Origin: Larus michahellis | Lineage: Eukaryota; Chordata; Aves; Charadriiformes; Laridae | Assembly (NCBI RefSeq): GCF_964199755.1 | Contig: NC_133914.1 | Location: 620,001 to 684,000 of the forward strand | Length of the DNA stretch: 64,000 nucleotides | Reading direction: 5' to 3' | Part shown: positions 42,590 through 60,200 of the stretch, in pieces | Numbering within the stretch: the stretch's first letter is position 1 | Layout of the letters: the number at the start of each line of letters is the position of its first letter | Position numbers and translations under genes: made by a program | Notes under the pieces: generated by a model | Database searches by the model: none | Told to the model about the DNA's origin: nothing | Seen by the model: the letters and a program-made list of their open reading frames with translations, nothing else

Positions 42590-45500
42590 TCATCTTTTGT
42601 TCTCCGTCTGGGCAGCGGGGTCGGAGAGGGACCGTCTCAGCCTGTTCCCCGCGTTCTCCTTGACGGGAGGATTGTTGCCCTCTAGTAAGCGCTGGATCTC
42701 TGCCCAGGCCTCATCCAGGTACTGGGATGAACGGATCCATCGGAAGAATAAACCTAGGAGAGAAGGGGCTGTGTGTTACTTCAGCCGTGCCGCAGCCCTG
42801 TCGAGAGTGGGGAAAGCAGAGCAGCTTTCCTGATTTCCCTCGCCCAGCCCAGCTGGGAGCTGAAGGCGGGTCTTGAGAGCGCTGGACGCGGCTTACCCTG
42901 CCAGAGCTGGATGCTCTGGGGCTCGACGGAGGGCCAGATGACCAGGGCGTTGTGCGAGTAGAGAGGGTTCAGGTACTTCTTCTTCTCCCCAGGCTGGTTC
43001 AGCCAGGCCCAGAGGGAGTGCGTGCTCTCCTTCACTTTACACAGGCACCTACGGGAGAGTCGAGGCGCGTTTCACTCCCTGCCAGTGGCCATGGGGCCGA
43101 GTTTGCCCCAGTTGACAGGGGGGGCTTGGCTTTGCCCTGCCCGGCGGTGTGAAGGCAGGGAAGCCCTCCCGTCCCACTCGCCTCTCTTTCTCGTTGTTGC
43201 AGAGGAAGGTGCCGTAGGCGGAGGCGTAGGCGTTGTCGAAGAGGGTGAGGAGGAGGCGCTCGCTGAACTCCAGGGAGAAGGGGAACTGGCGGCTCAGCTG
43301 CCATACGCAGTCGAGGAAGAGGAGGAAAAGCGGTGCCTCCTGCTTCAGCCGCGCGTGGGAGTAGGCAGAGCGGGCGCAGCGGAGGTGGAAGGGATGGCCA
43401 GCCTGCGGGACCCCCGAGGGGGGATAATGGGGGTGAAGGGAGCTGGGGGTGCCCAGCTGGGCTCGGGTCCTCAGCCCCCTTGGGACCGCGGGTCTCACCT
43501 CGATCCACTCCCGCTCCAGCAGCCCCTGGAAGCCCCCCAGTGTGCGGCAGGACGGGTCCAGGATCACCTGGGCCAGCGCCGTCACCAGCAGCGTGGTGTC
43601 TGTCCCCTCCGCCCCGTGCACCAGCACGCTGGCCTCCTCCCTGTGGGCAAATGCGGGCCATGGGGGCGATGCCAGCGAGCCCGGGACGGCGCCCGAGGTT
43701 TGTGCCACACAGCGTTGCAAGGGGAAGAACGGGGGCCGTGGGGCGGCAGCCCCCCCTGACCTGTCCATGCACTGTGCGGCCAGACAGGCCGTGCTCAGCG
43801 CCGCCTTGACGTGGCTCAGCCAGCGGCTGCTCTCCAGCCGGCTCAGCCACCGGTCCATGTTGATCGAGGCGTCGTTACAGGCTTCCACCAGCTTAATGAA
43901 GCTCTCCTGCAGCGGGCGGCCTCTGGGAGGGGAGGAAAGTGGCATCAGGGGGCTTGGTGATGTTCTTCTGGGGAGGGGTTGGAGTCCCCGTGCCATTGTC
44001 AGGGCAGCGTGATCACCCATGTCATGAGAGCACCAGGCCTCAGCACAGCTCCTCACCGTTCCAAGGGCCGGTGCAGCCTCTTCCACTGTGGGTAGGACGA
44101 CTTGGGCTCCGTGCCCCCCCCCGTCATCCGAGCCTGCTTCGCCGCCTGGGCTGACCGCGTGTCGATGATAAACCCCCGTTCCCCCTCATCCAGGACCGCC
44201 CCCAGCAGCATCTCATCCTCGCGGCAGCGCTTTCGGTTGGGGCCCGTCAGCGGCTGGCTGCTGCGGAGCATCGCCTGCGGGGTGGGGGACGGCGGGCAGC
44301 GAGTGGGGTGCACTGGGGGAACCCCACAGGATGGGGGGGCTTCAAGCTGCCTTTGCCCAGGGGCTGGCGGTGGGGGAAGAGGGGACGAGGGGTGGGATGA
44401 GATGGACTCACAGTGCCGTTCTTGGGGTGGTAATAGCTGAGGACGGGGAACCGCCCGCCCTGCCGGAATCGGGCAGCCTTCCGCAAGGCGTCATCACCCA
44501 CCGCTGCCGGCACGATGACGGCGGGGGGGTACGTGGGGCAGGTGGTGAAATCCCGGTTCACGTCGCTGAGCCGCCACTGGCTCGTCTGGGGGAGATGCGG
44601 GGTCGGGGGCAGCCCGGTGCGGGTGGGGGGGGTCACTTCTCCTCCCAGCCCAGCCGGGTCTCTCCCTTCCAGGCTCACCTGCGAGGCGATCTGCTGGAAG
44701 TACTGCTCGAGGGGGAAAAGGCGCCATCCTTCCTCGAGCCTCAGGTTCTGGGGTCTGTAGAAGAACGGGTACATCATCATCACGGAGTCCACCGAGGAGA
44801 GGGCCTGGAGCGGGAGCAAAGGTGGAGCTGGTCAGGGGTGGGGATGTCCCCACCGTGTCCCCAGGGCTCTGCAAACCCCATCCCTGTTCCCCGCTCCCGG
44901 CCACATCCCAGCCGCAAGCGAGGGCAGGGCAGGCCGGTGCTGGCACCACCAGCTCCATGGGCCCCCGCTGCCAAGGCTGTCCGGGAGCTGGTGTTTACCC
45001 ACGTTAATGACAGAGCGAGAGCAAACACTGCAGGCGCCCGCTTTCTCCTGCCAACCCTTTGCGCCCCGGCACGGCGCGGGCCGGGCTCTCCGGGAGCTCA
45101 CCTCGATGGAGCTGGCAATGTTGAGACACTCCTCCATGCCCGGGATCTCCAGCTGCAGCACCTTCAGGTCTTTGCACCGGAGCGTGATGGTGCCGGAGGA
45201 GCCGGCGAGCCTGGGGGAGGCAGGAGGGGGTCAGGGCTGGCTGTAGGTCTGTGGACACAGACGGACATGCGACAGACGTCCGACAGAGCTGCCCTTTTCA
45301 CCGGGGAGAGCCGAGCGGGGCGAAGCGGGAGGGCTGTGCCGTGTGGGTGCCGAATCGCTGGCTCTCCTCTGGCATGGGTGGCCTGTCTGAAGCCGGGATT
45401 TCCACCCGGGGCCCGGCGGGTGCCTCACTGGTTCGCATGAAGCCGGGCGGGATAGCAGAGCCAAGAGAGTGTTAAAAGCCAAACCTGGTGTCCCGTGGGC

Positions 45501-45958
45501 AGTCACTAGTCCGGGGGGGCTGGTACCAGCCTAAATTCTGCACTCTGAGGCAGGGAGGAGAAGAGGAGGTCAATGCCCGGTGCCGCAAATGTCCCCGGCG
45601 CGGGCAGTGAGGAAGAGGAGGGACGAGGCTCGGCAGGCAGTGCCGTGGAGTGGCCGTGCCCTGCCGCAGGCGCTGGGAGAGCAGTGGGGAATGTCCCCCA
45701 GCAACGGCAGGGGTGACACCGCTGGAAGGGAGCGTGGGGCTGGTCGTGGGGAGAGACCCACCTCTTCTCCACGGCGTCCACGTTGCGGATGAGCAGCCAG
45801 AGCTCCACGGTGCCGGGCTGGGCGTCCCCCCCGGGGCAGGAGGAGAGGAGCAGGTGGTGGCTGGTGATACACAGGGTGCCCTTCACCGCCGGCAGCCCCG
45901 TGCAGGACAGCAGCACGCTCTCCACCGTCGCCGTCTTGATCAGCTCGGAGAACTCCAT
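42590..45958 (-). CDS. Myotubularin-related protein 9-like (pseudophosphatase)
   Basis: Homologue of MTMR9, an inactive myotubularin that partners active PI3P phosphatases. Exons in minus order: 45958-45762, 45210-45102, 44804-44679, 44585-44412, 44274-44057, 43922-43761, 43640-43499, 43402-43182, 43048-42897 and 42753-42590; 554 residues (MTMR9 is 549). It opens MEFSELIKTATVESVLLSCTG with a GRAM/PH domain to ~110. The phosphatase-like domain includes CPTYPPAVIVPAAVGDDALRKAARFRQGGRFPVLSYYHPKNG. At the CX5R site it reads VHGAEGTDT: the Cys is Gly338 and the Arg Thr344, as in MTMR9. A short helical tail follows LWQGLFFRWIRSSQYLDEAW. Intron 8 has a GC donor (GCGAGT). No stops or frame breaks. 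The human syntenic copy, MTMR9LP, is annotated as a pseudogene. Confidence 0.92.
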
Positions 45959-46330
45959 GGCGGTGCCGGTGGCCGCCAAGCCCCGGCGCAGCCTGCCTTG
46001 GCCGGGCAGAGGGAGGGCGGCTGCCGCGGGGCTGGAAGGAGAAAGGGGAAATCCTGCAGCAGTACGGCCCAGCCTGGAAACCCCCCCCTTCCCTCTGCGT
46101 CACTCTGGGCCCGATGGCCTCACCCCCCCTCTTCGTGTTTACGTTGTCACCTATAGCGTATGGAGCTTCCTCACTGCAAAACGCGGGGCAGCGTGACTTA
46201 TTTCCTCCCCCGGCAATGCTGTCATCGCAGATGGGGAAACTGAGGCACGGGGCAGAGGGGGCCGAGCTGGCTCTGGGCTCCCCAGCAGTGCCCAGACCCT
46301 GAGCTGGGTACCCCGTGCCTGGTGCTGGCT
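45959..46330 (-). promoter_or_regulatory. Upstream region of the MTMR9-like gene
   Basis: Immediately 5' of the start codon on the minus strand. It contains a good 3' splice site (TTTCTCCTTCCAG, ending at 46034 on the minus strand), so the ATG exon may be preceded by a non-coding exon further up. No TATA box is seen. Confidence 0.35.
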
Positions 46331-46639
46331 GCGCTGCAGGGGGGGCGGATTTTTGGTGGCTTGTGAAAATGGAACCGCTGCCTCGCAGGGAGCAGCTCCG
46401 GGTCCTCTCCTGCCCACGCTGGGGCTGTACAGCGCTGCGTCAAACGCTGCCAGACCCCCGTCACCAGCCCGACCCTGGCTCCCAGGGGCTCTGCCTGCAC
46501 CCACGGCCACCCCTGGGCCTGGGGATGGAGCAGGAGCTGCTGCCAAGCGCCCTGGGTGAGGAGGAGGAGGGTGGGCGGCTGGCAGCACCGCCTGCCCCAG
46601 CCACCCCTGTGCTTACCTGTGGGGCTCGGCAGCAGGCAG

Positions 46640-47115
46640 GGACCTCCGGGCGGTTGTGGGGGACTGTGGGGTGCAAGCGGGATCTCGGGGTGCAAGAGGG
46701 GGAACCTCAGAGTGAAGACAGGGAACTGTTGGCACAAGCAGGGACCTCAGGGTGCAAGCGGGGAGCTCGGGGTGCAAGGAAGGATCTCGGGGGGTAAGTG
46801 GGACACCGCGGGGAGCAAGCAGGGATCTTGGGGTGCAAGCAGGGGACGTTGGGGTGCAAGGAAGGATCTCGGGGTGCAAGCAGGAGACTGTGGGGTGCAA
46901 GCAGGGACCTCAGGGTGCAGACAGAGAGCTGTCGGGCATAAGCAGGGGACATCAGCGAGCAAACAGGGATCTTGGGGTGCAAGCAGGGGAGGCTGGGGTG
47001 CAAAGAAAGACCTCAGCGTGCCAGTAGGAGACTGTGGGGTGCAAGCGGCGACCTCGGGGTGCAGGCGGGGGATGCTGGGGTGCAAGCACTGATCTCGGGG
47101 TGCAGGCGGGGCGCC
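46640..47115 (+). repeat. ~22-bp minisatellite with ~143-bp higher-order period
   Basis: About 20 diverged copies of a unit like GGGATCTCGGGGTGCAAGCA. Longer blocks beginning GGGATCT(C/T)GGGGTGCAAG recur at about 46679, 46823 and 46966, 143-144 bp apart. The block from 46823 (GTTGGGGTGCAAGGAAGGATC then CAGGAGACTGTGG) is repeated in order in the next one. It lies between the divergent MTMR9-like and FAM167B genes. Open frames through it on both strands come from the repeat. Confidence 0.9.
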
Positions 47116-49105
<1,990 letters not shown>

Positions 49106-49403
49106 GCACGGCGGGACCCCACGGGCAGCCGTGGGTGCATCCGGACCCGGCAGGGCTCAAGCATCCCTCCCAAAATGCCTCCGGGACCGTGGAGCTGCTG
49201 CCGGGGCTGAGGTCCCTCGGGGCGGGCGGTGCGGAGCCATGGTGCTGCCAGCCCTGCCGCGGGGACAATGCCGTGCCACAGTGACATGGGAAATGCCACC
49301 ATCCCCATTGGGCACAGGGTGTTTTGGGGCACCCAGTGCCCTGTCTCTAAGGACGGTGGGGTCAGCCACAGTGGAAAAGGTGGGGACCAGCCCTTTGAGG
49401 AGG

Positions 49404-49409
49404 AATAAA
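49404..49409 (+). terminator. Poly(A) signal of FAM167B
   Basis: AATAAA about 300 bp after the stop, followed by a TGTTTTTTCCTTTTTTTG tract. Confidence 0.7.
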
Positions 49410-49429
49410 AGGAGGTGAAGGTGAGAGCT

Positions 49430-52400
49430 GATGTTTTTTCCTTTTTTTGCATGTACCCGGGCACCTGCCTGTGCCTCCAGATGTGGCTCCCGGCCCGTGG
49501 CAGTGGGGGACACGGGGGTGGCAGGAGGGATGGTGCTGCCCTGCTCCCTGGGGCTCTGGCTCATGGCGTGGGCGGCTTCTCACGGGTTTCTGCAGCAGGA
49601 CGGTGCCGTGCGGGGGAGATAGCATCTCTGCTTCGAGGACCTCATTGCCAGCCTCTCCCCGGGCGCCCCTGCAGCGGGTGGGTGCCCTGGACTGCGCCGT
49701 GTCAGGAAACGCTCGTCACTGAACTGGCTGAGAATGGAGGGGTTGTTTTTGAGGCTTGAGGCCGGGAGGTGTCAGGGGCCGTGCTCAGGGTTCGTCAGCC
49801 CCCATGCCCCCATCCTGCCCCATCTCCCGACCCCCTGCAGCGCTGCACCGGGGGCAGGAGGGACCCTGGGGGTGGTGCCAGCGGGGGCTGGCAACGCTGC
49901 CCTCACCAGAGGGGTTTGCTTTGGGTTTTTTCCCTTCCTTCATTAACACCAAACCCTGAAGGAAGAAGTTGCCGCTCGGGGATGTGACTTTCATAGAATG
50001 CTTTTTGCAAGGCATGCAGGGGAAACTGTGGGGTGAGCCGGGGAAGTTGTGGAGTGACCCAGGGATAATTTCGGGGGCCGCTTCTCCTCCCTGGGGTAGC
50101 AGCAGGACACGGGGAGAGCCCGAGGTGCGCCCCGAGGCTGCGGCACACCCCAGGGCCTGGCAGCGCTCCCCGCCATCCCTGCGGCACCCGTGGCACTGGC
50201 GAGCACGACGGGAGCGGGGCTGCGCGGCTGCCCCTGGGAAACGTCCCTGCCAGGGGGGATGCTGCGCTGGGTGTTGCCACTGCCATGGTGCCCCCCCGGC
50301 TGCCGCAGCCTCCCCGGGCGCTGCTGGGCTTCCTGCCCCTGCCTCCGCAGAGCAGCCGGCAGGTACCTGCGGCTTCGTGTTTGATCGCAAAAGCCAAGAC
50401 AATAGCGTTGTGGTTGCTCTGCTCAGAGCCGTCTCCAAAAGCACAGGGCTGGCAGCTGGGCCGGGGCACGGCGTGTCCCCTCGGCTTCAGCCACTGTCAC
50501 TGCCAGTGCCGGGGTCTGGGGTGACCCGGTGGCGACAGCTGAAGCGGGGGGTGCTGGGTGCAGGATGAGTCCCACAAGCTGTGTAGGGTCCGACGGGGTC
50601 GGGGCAGCTGGTGCATGCCCCTGCCAGCCTGGCCCCCCGCAGCACACCTCCCAGCCCGTGGGACCCCTCTCCCCCGCCGGCCCAGGGGCTGAGCATCCCC
50701 TTGGCCACCCGGTCCCTGGGGACTGGTGGCCAGGGGCACCCAGAGCAGGGACCTTTCTTGCCAGGGATGGCAGGAAGCCATCGGGGTTTGTCACTAGCTC
50801 TTGCGGTTGTGCGCGAGCTGCGAACCAGCTTCTCTAGAGTTTGCTCATGAGGCAGGAAACCAGGGCAGACGGCGAGCAAGAGCGAGCGGCGGTGGCAGGG
50901 AGCGCGCGCCCGCGTGCGGGGGGCTCGGCTCTGCTCCCCAGAGGGTCGCCGCGCTCCTGCCAGGGATGGAGAGGACGTGAGCGGGGACGGTGACTTCAGT
51001 CCTGCTGCCGGACCATGGGAGTCTGAGCGCCGCTGGTCCTCGCCTCGCTGCCAACAGGTAACGGGGACCTGGGGGCGAGAGGGTTCGCAGCCTCCGGATG
51101 GGAGCTGGGGACCACCCGAGTGCCTGCGGAGGGTGGGGGTTCCCCTTGCACTCTCCACGTTGCCCCTCGGAGGGATGGAAATGGGGGTTTGGGCTCGTCA
51201 CTGGGGGGGCCGTGAGCGCTGGTGCTGGGGTGAGGGATGGGGGGAGTGGGGCTGTGCTCCCCGTTCCTCTGTGGATTCCCAGGTGGGATGAAAGCTCCTG
51301 CCCCGATGCCCTCTGCCTGCCTGGGGACCCTGTCTGGGGTGGGAGTGCTGGCCACCTCGCTGGGCTCTCCCCGAGCCCCCATTTCCAGTGCAGAGTGGGA
51401 GTTTTGTCCCCAAGGCCAGGCAGTGGTTTAGCACCGGTCCATTGGGGTCCGCTGGCCAGTTTGGGGGGTTCAGACACTGAGATACGCCCGGTTTCGGTGC
51501 TGTCTCAGTGCAAACACCTCTCCCCTGCGATGGCAGCTTGGGGGCCGTGGTCTCCACAAGGCTACGCCAGCGCGGGGCTGAACGTCCAGCTGGGTCACAG
51601 CTGGCCCGGGGACATCCGGGGCACCCCGGTGAGCCTTGAAGAGCATCAGGGACAGGGTCAGCCCAGCCTTCAGCCCTCCTCACGCCCGCCCACGCCTGCG
51701 AGCAAACCAACGGGCCCGGCCGGAGCAGCGTGTGCGGAAGGGCCAGCACAGGGCAGCGCCGCGGGACGAGCCGGGGGGTCCGGGCACGCTCCCGAGCAGA
51801 GCCGGGGAGAGGCACGTACGTGGCCATGCAAGGACGCGTGTGCACACCCTGCGCCCGTGCAGACACGTCCCCGGGGACACGGCGAGGCGCGGGGCAGGGG
51901 CGCCCACACGGCCCTCCCAGGCAGCCTCCGCACGAGAAATTCGGTTGCACAGATGCCGTCGCAAAAAACCTGACTTCAAACGCCCCGTGTCACCGGCATG
52001 GCCCTCGCACCGCGCAGGTGAAACGGCTGCTGGGTGGAAATTACGCTGTGGCTTCAGTACATAAGAAAGAAGAAAAAAAACAACAAAAAAAAAGGCACAA
52101 TAGCAGCACCTCCCTCCCCACCCTGGCTTCGTGCAGGAAGGAAAAAACACCTCCTGGCATCTCTCGCCTTCGGTAAAGGCGTTTGACGGGCTGCGGGCAG
52201 GTCTGGGGGAGCGGGGGCTTCTCCTCTGTGGGCCCGGGGTCGTGCTGGGGGTGGGCATGGGCATGGCCGGGGCCCTGCCCGCTCCTCCTGCCTGCCGTGG
52301 GGTACCGCGGCATGGCCCAGCCCCTCCGCGGGTGCCAGAGAGGTTCCCAAATCGGTGTCACCAGAAGCTGAAGGCACCAGGGTGGTTTTCAGCCTCTGAG

Positions 52401-53750
52401 TCCCCAGAGCAGCATCGCGTGACGCGGGGGGGCCTCGCTCGTCTGCAAACTCGCCCATCGGCGCCGCTTCCGTCGGCCACTGTGCTGGTGGCCAGCCCGA
52501 GGTGGCACTATGGGGATGGCCACCGTGTCACTGCTGCAGATGCTGAAACAGCCACGCTGTCCCCAAGGGAAGGGGCTCCTGGTTTGCAAAACCAGCCCTG
52601 GCAGCGCGGGACGGGGGGTTCTGGCTTGCAGCAGCCTCTGATGGCCGGGGCTGGCGGCTCCGGGGGCTGGCAGCACCCTGGGGACCCCACACCCTCCCTG
52701 GGGACCCCGTGGGAGGCTCTTCCCTGTGTCCCCAGCTGCCCATGGGGGTACCCCCTCAAACGAAGCCCCCGCTGCCGTGCCCTCCCCAGCGTCACGCAGA
52801 GAGGTGGATTTATGTGTGCACTTGTGAGAACGCAGCCCTGCAATGGCTCCCGCGTAGGAAACCAAGGAGAAAACACTGCCGGCGGTGCCGGCATCTCCCA
52901 GCAAAGCGGCTCCCGGGGCTCAGCCAGCCCAACGAGGACCTGGCTCGCTGCAGGGCACGGCGGGGACGGGGACCCCCGCAGCTGCACCGTCTCGCTGCCA
53001 GATAAGAGCTGACGCTCGGCGTTTGTGAAAGCGGCCGCTGATTTTGGTGCCGGGGGCAGAGACACCTGGGCTGGCTCCTGGCGGCGCGGGGCTCCCAGCC
53101 CTGCCGTTGGCACCCCGCGCCTGCGGAAACCACACCGGGGCCCCCAAAGAACCCCCAGAGCCCCTGGCAGAGCCTGGAAAAGAGGGTTTGGGGGCCAGGT
53201 CTTGGTGGAGAGAAATCCCGGTGGCGTAGGCGTGGGGGATTCTGTGGAAGAGATTTTTTCAGGGCCGTGGGCCGCTGTTTCCACATGACGCATTGCCGAG
53301 GCTCCCGGCTCCGTGCCATGCTGGGCTTCTGTGAGAAGACGAGAGCTGGCCGGGGGGCAGAGCCCACGCCACGCTTGTGGCATCGCTGCCGGGCTACCCC
53401 GGTGCCCACGCTGCGGTGCCAGGAACCCTACGCCGGCTTGGTGTCACCGTGGCCAGGGCTGACGCTTGAGGTTGGGGACGTTTTGGGGGGGAGCTGCCGA
53501 GGGTGAGGGGACCCTGAGCAGGGATGGGGGTTTAAAGCCCATCCCTGACGCAGGAGAAGCAGGAGCACAGCAACAGGGCCGAATGCACGGGGCGGGGAGG
53601 GCTATCGAGAGCCCGGGGAGAAGGAAATCGGAGGCGATGTCGCGTGGGTGGGGGAGCGCTCGCATCCGCCTCTGACCCCAGGAGCCGCTTTTAGGGCCGG
53701 GGAGGCGCCTGGTCCAGCCAAACCTCGTGAAAAAAAACACAATGCAGGGC
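49430..53750. other. Intergenic FAM167B-LCK
   Basis: About 4.3 kb of GC-rich sequence with no protein recognised on either strand. A CpG-dense patch at about 50860-51060 ends in a plausible donor (CCAACAG/GTAACG at 51051-51063) and could be a distal non-coding first exon of LCK, which in mammals has two promoters; this is inference. An A-rich patch lies at 52065-52100. Confidence 0.35.
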
Positions 53751-53754
53751 CAGG

Positions 53755-53960
53755 CAAGGATGTATTAATTACTAATGGGATAGTCATGATTAGCTTGTTA
53801 ACTAGACGGAGAAGGGAGGGATCGGCCCAAGGGCTGCAGGGTGGGAAGGAGCTGGCGAAGGAGGCACCGCCAGGCTGTGCCAGTGGGAAAGGGGAGCCTC
53901 AGGCTAGGAACTAATTGCCTTCAGTGGTTTTAATTAACAAAGCCAGAACCAAATTAGGAG
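53755..53960 (+). promoter_or_regulatory. LCK: Candidate LCK proximal promoter/enhancer
   Basis: Two AT-rich islands stand out in GC-rich surroundings: TATTAATTACTAATGGGATA with GTTAACTAG (53761-53808), and CAGTGGTTTTAATTAACAAAG (53922-53942). The latter pairs a RUNX-like TGGTTT with a TCF/LEF-like AACAAAG, both typical of T-cell control elements. It is 220 bp upstream of the LCK ATG. Function is inferred. Confidence 0.4.
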
Positions 53961-54160
53961 GAAATATGGCTGGTGATGGAGAGTCAGGGGATGCCCGCAG
54001 TTCAGCAGAGGACCTGGGTGGGATGGGCCATGCGATGTGGGCAGCCAGACGGACGGATGGACGCGGGGATGGGGACATGCTGGAGCGGGATGAGAGGCAG
54101 GGCTGGGGCTGGGGGGGGCCAAAGGCTTCCTTCGTCATCTCTCCTCCCCCTGCAGCCACC

Positions 54161-59020
<4,860 letters not shown>

Positions 59021-59140
59021 GGACCCCAGCAGTGGCTGGGACACCCTCGCACTGGGGTGTCCGGGGATGATCCCAGGTCCCCGCAGACTCCATACACGTC
59101 TCCTTGGGGCGCTGGCAAAGGCTGCCCGGACCTCAGCAGT

Positions 59141-59166
59141 AAAGATTTGAAGCGCTTCAAATCTTT
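59141..59166. repeat. 26-bp perfect palindrome in the LCK 3' UTR
   Basis: Arm AAAGATTTGAAGC followed at once by its exact reverse complement GCTTCAAATCTTT, with no loop. An 18-bp or shorter stem with a GCGC-closing loop is expected in RNA. Confidence 0.95.
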
Positions 59167-59460
59167 GGAGCAGTGGATTTCACCACACCCTCCAAGAAGG
59201 CGATGGATGGCCAAAGCCAATAACTGACTCCAAAGAGCAGGGGGCTCCGGCGGGTGCCCACCACGCTGTCCCTGCGCTCGCCCGGCTGCAGATCCGTCCT
59301 CCAGCCCCACACGGGCCTCCAGCCCCCTCACCCTGCCCTGCTGGGCCTCGCCACCTCCGTCACCCCTGGTGACGGTGGGTCCCCCCCCACAAGCGATGGC
59401 TGCCCCAGCCCTCGGCCGTGGGATGCTCTTCCTCCCAACCGCTGTCTGTTTTTTGGGGGA

Positions 59461-59466
59461 AATAAA
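59461..59466 (+). terminator. Poly(A) signal of LCK
   Basis: AATAAA followed within 25 nt by GTGGTGG, a GU-rich downstream element. Confidence 0.7.
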
Positions 59467-59879
59467 GTCCTTTGCGCCCGTGGTGGCCGGGAGGCCTCGC
59501 TGCGGCCCAGGGCAGCCAGGCTGCCGTGGGGCAAGTGGGGTGATGCCCACAGGGGGTGGACGCCGCTGACACCAAACCCCACCCCGGGGTGCTGCTGGGG
59601 GCCGAGTTCCCCCCTCAGGCCGACCCCGGCCGTGTCAGACCCCCCCGGCCCCGCTCTCGCCCACCCCGGGCGACACAAACCGGGGCCGGGGCAACGGCGG
59701 AGACCTCTTCCGTGTGCCCCCCCGCTCCCCTGGGATGGTTCGGCCCCACCTGGCGCTGTGTTCCCCCCCCCCCAGCGAATGGTTCCGCCCCGCCCACCTG
59801 GACCCTCTCCCCATTTGCCCCCCCCGCGCCCCAGCGATGGTGCATCCCGCGCGGCCCCGCCCCCGCTGCAATGGTACAG

Positions 59880-60151
59880 CCCAGGCACCCCCTCCCTCCC
59901 TTCCCCCCACCCCACCCCGCCGCTCCGCCTAGCCTGCTAGCTCCCCCGCGCCCGCTCTCTCCCGCCCGCTGCCGTCTTCTATTGGTCCTTGTGAGGGAGG
60001 AGGCGGATCGCCCCTCCCCGATAGGCCGGGGGCTGCGCGGTGGGCGGGGCAGGCGGGGCGGCGGGGCCCGGGCCCCGGGGCGGGCCGGGGCGGGTTGGGT
60101 TGCGCGGCGCGGCGCGGCGGTAGGGTCTCGTCGCTGTGGGGAGGCAGGAAA
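59880..60151 (+). promoter_or_regulatory. HDAC1: HDAC1 CpG-island promoter
   Basis: CpG-rich, TATA-less, with an inverted CCAAT box (ATTGG at 59991-59995), several GGGCGGGG Sp1-type boxes (60043-60095) and GCGCGGCGCGG repeats just before the leader. This is the typical architecture of a broadly expressed gene. Confidence 0.7.
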
Positions 60152-60200
60152 ATGGCGCTGACACAGGGGACCAAGAGGAAAGTCTGCTACTATTACGATG
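60152..60200 (+). CDS. HDAC1: Histone deacetylase 1, first coding exon (partial gene)
   Basis: Class I zinc-dependent lysine deacetylase, catalytic core of the Sin3, NuRD and CoREST complexes. Only exon 1 is in the window: MALTQGTKRKVCYYYD, then one base of the next codon before GTGAGA, matching vertebrate HDAC1 (human MAQTQGTRRKVCYYYDG). The next exon should start within GDVGNYYYGQGHP; I searched the plus strand to the window end and did not find it, so intron 1 is longer than 3.8 kb. Synteny after LCK supports HDAC1 over HDAC2. Confidence 0.92.

Larger units (their letters stand above)
59021..59485 (+). other. LCK: LCK 3' UTR
   Basis: About 450 nt after the LCK stop, ending at AATAAA 59461-59466. 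It contains a perfect 26-bp palindrome at 59141-59166. Confidence 0.7.

Noticed and set aside
42590-45958. Assignment to MTMR9 itself
   Set aside because: The protein is clearly related, but MTMR9 lies at a different human locus (8p23), while EIF3I-FAM167B flank MTMR9LP in human.
46613-47092. Repetitive protein-like frames on both strands (LHPEIPAC..., GCKQGPQGA...)
   Set aside because: They arise because the minisatellite has no stop codons in several frames. No start context, splice logic or homologue.
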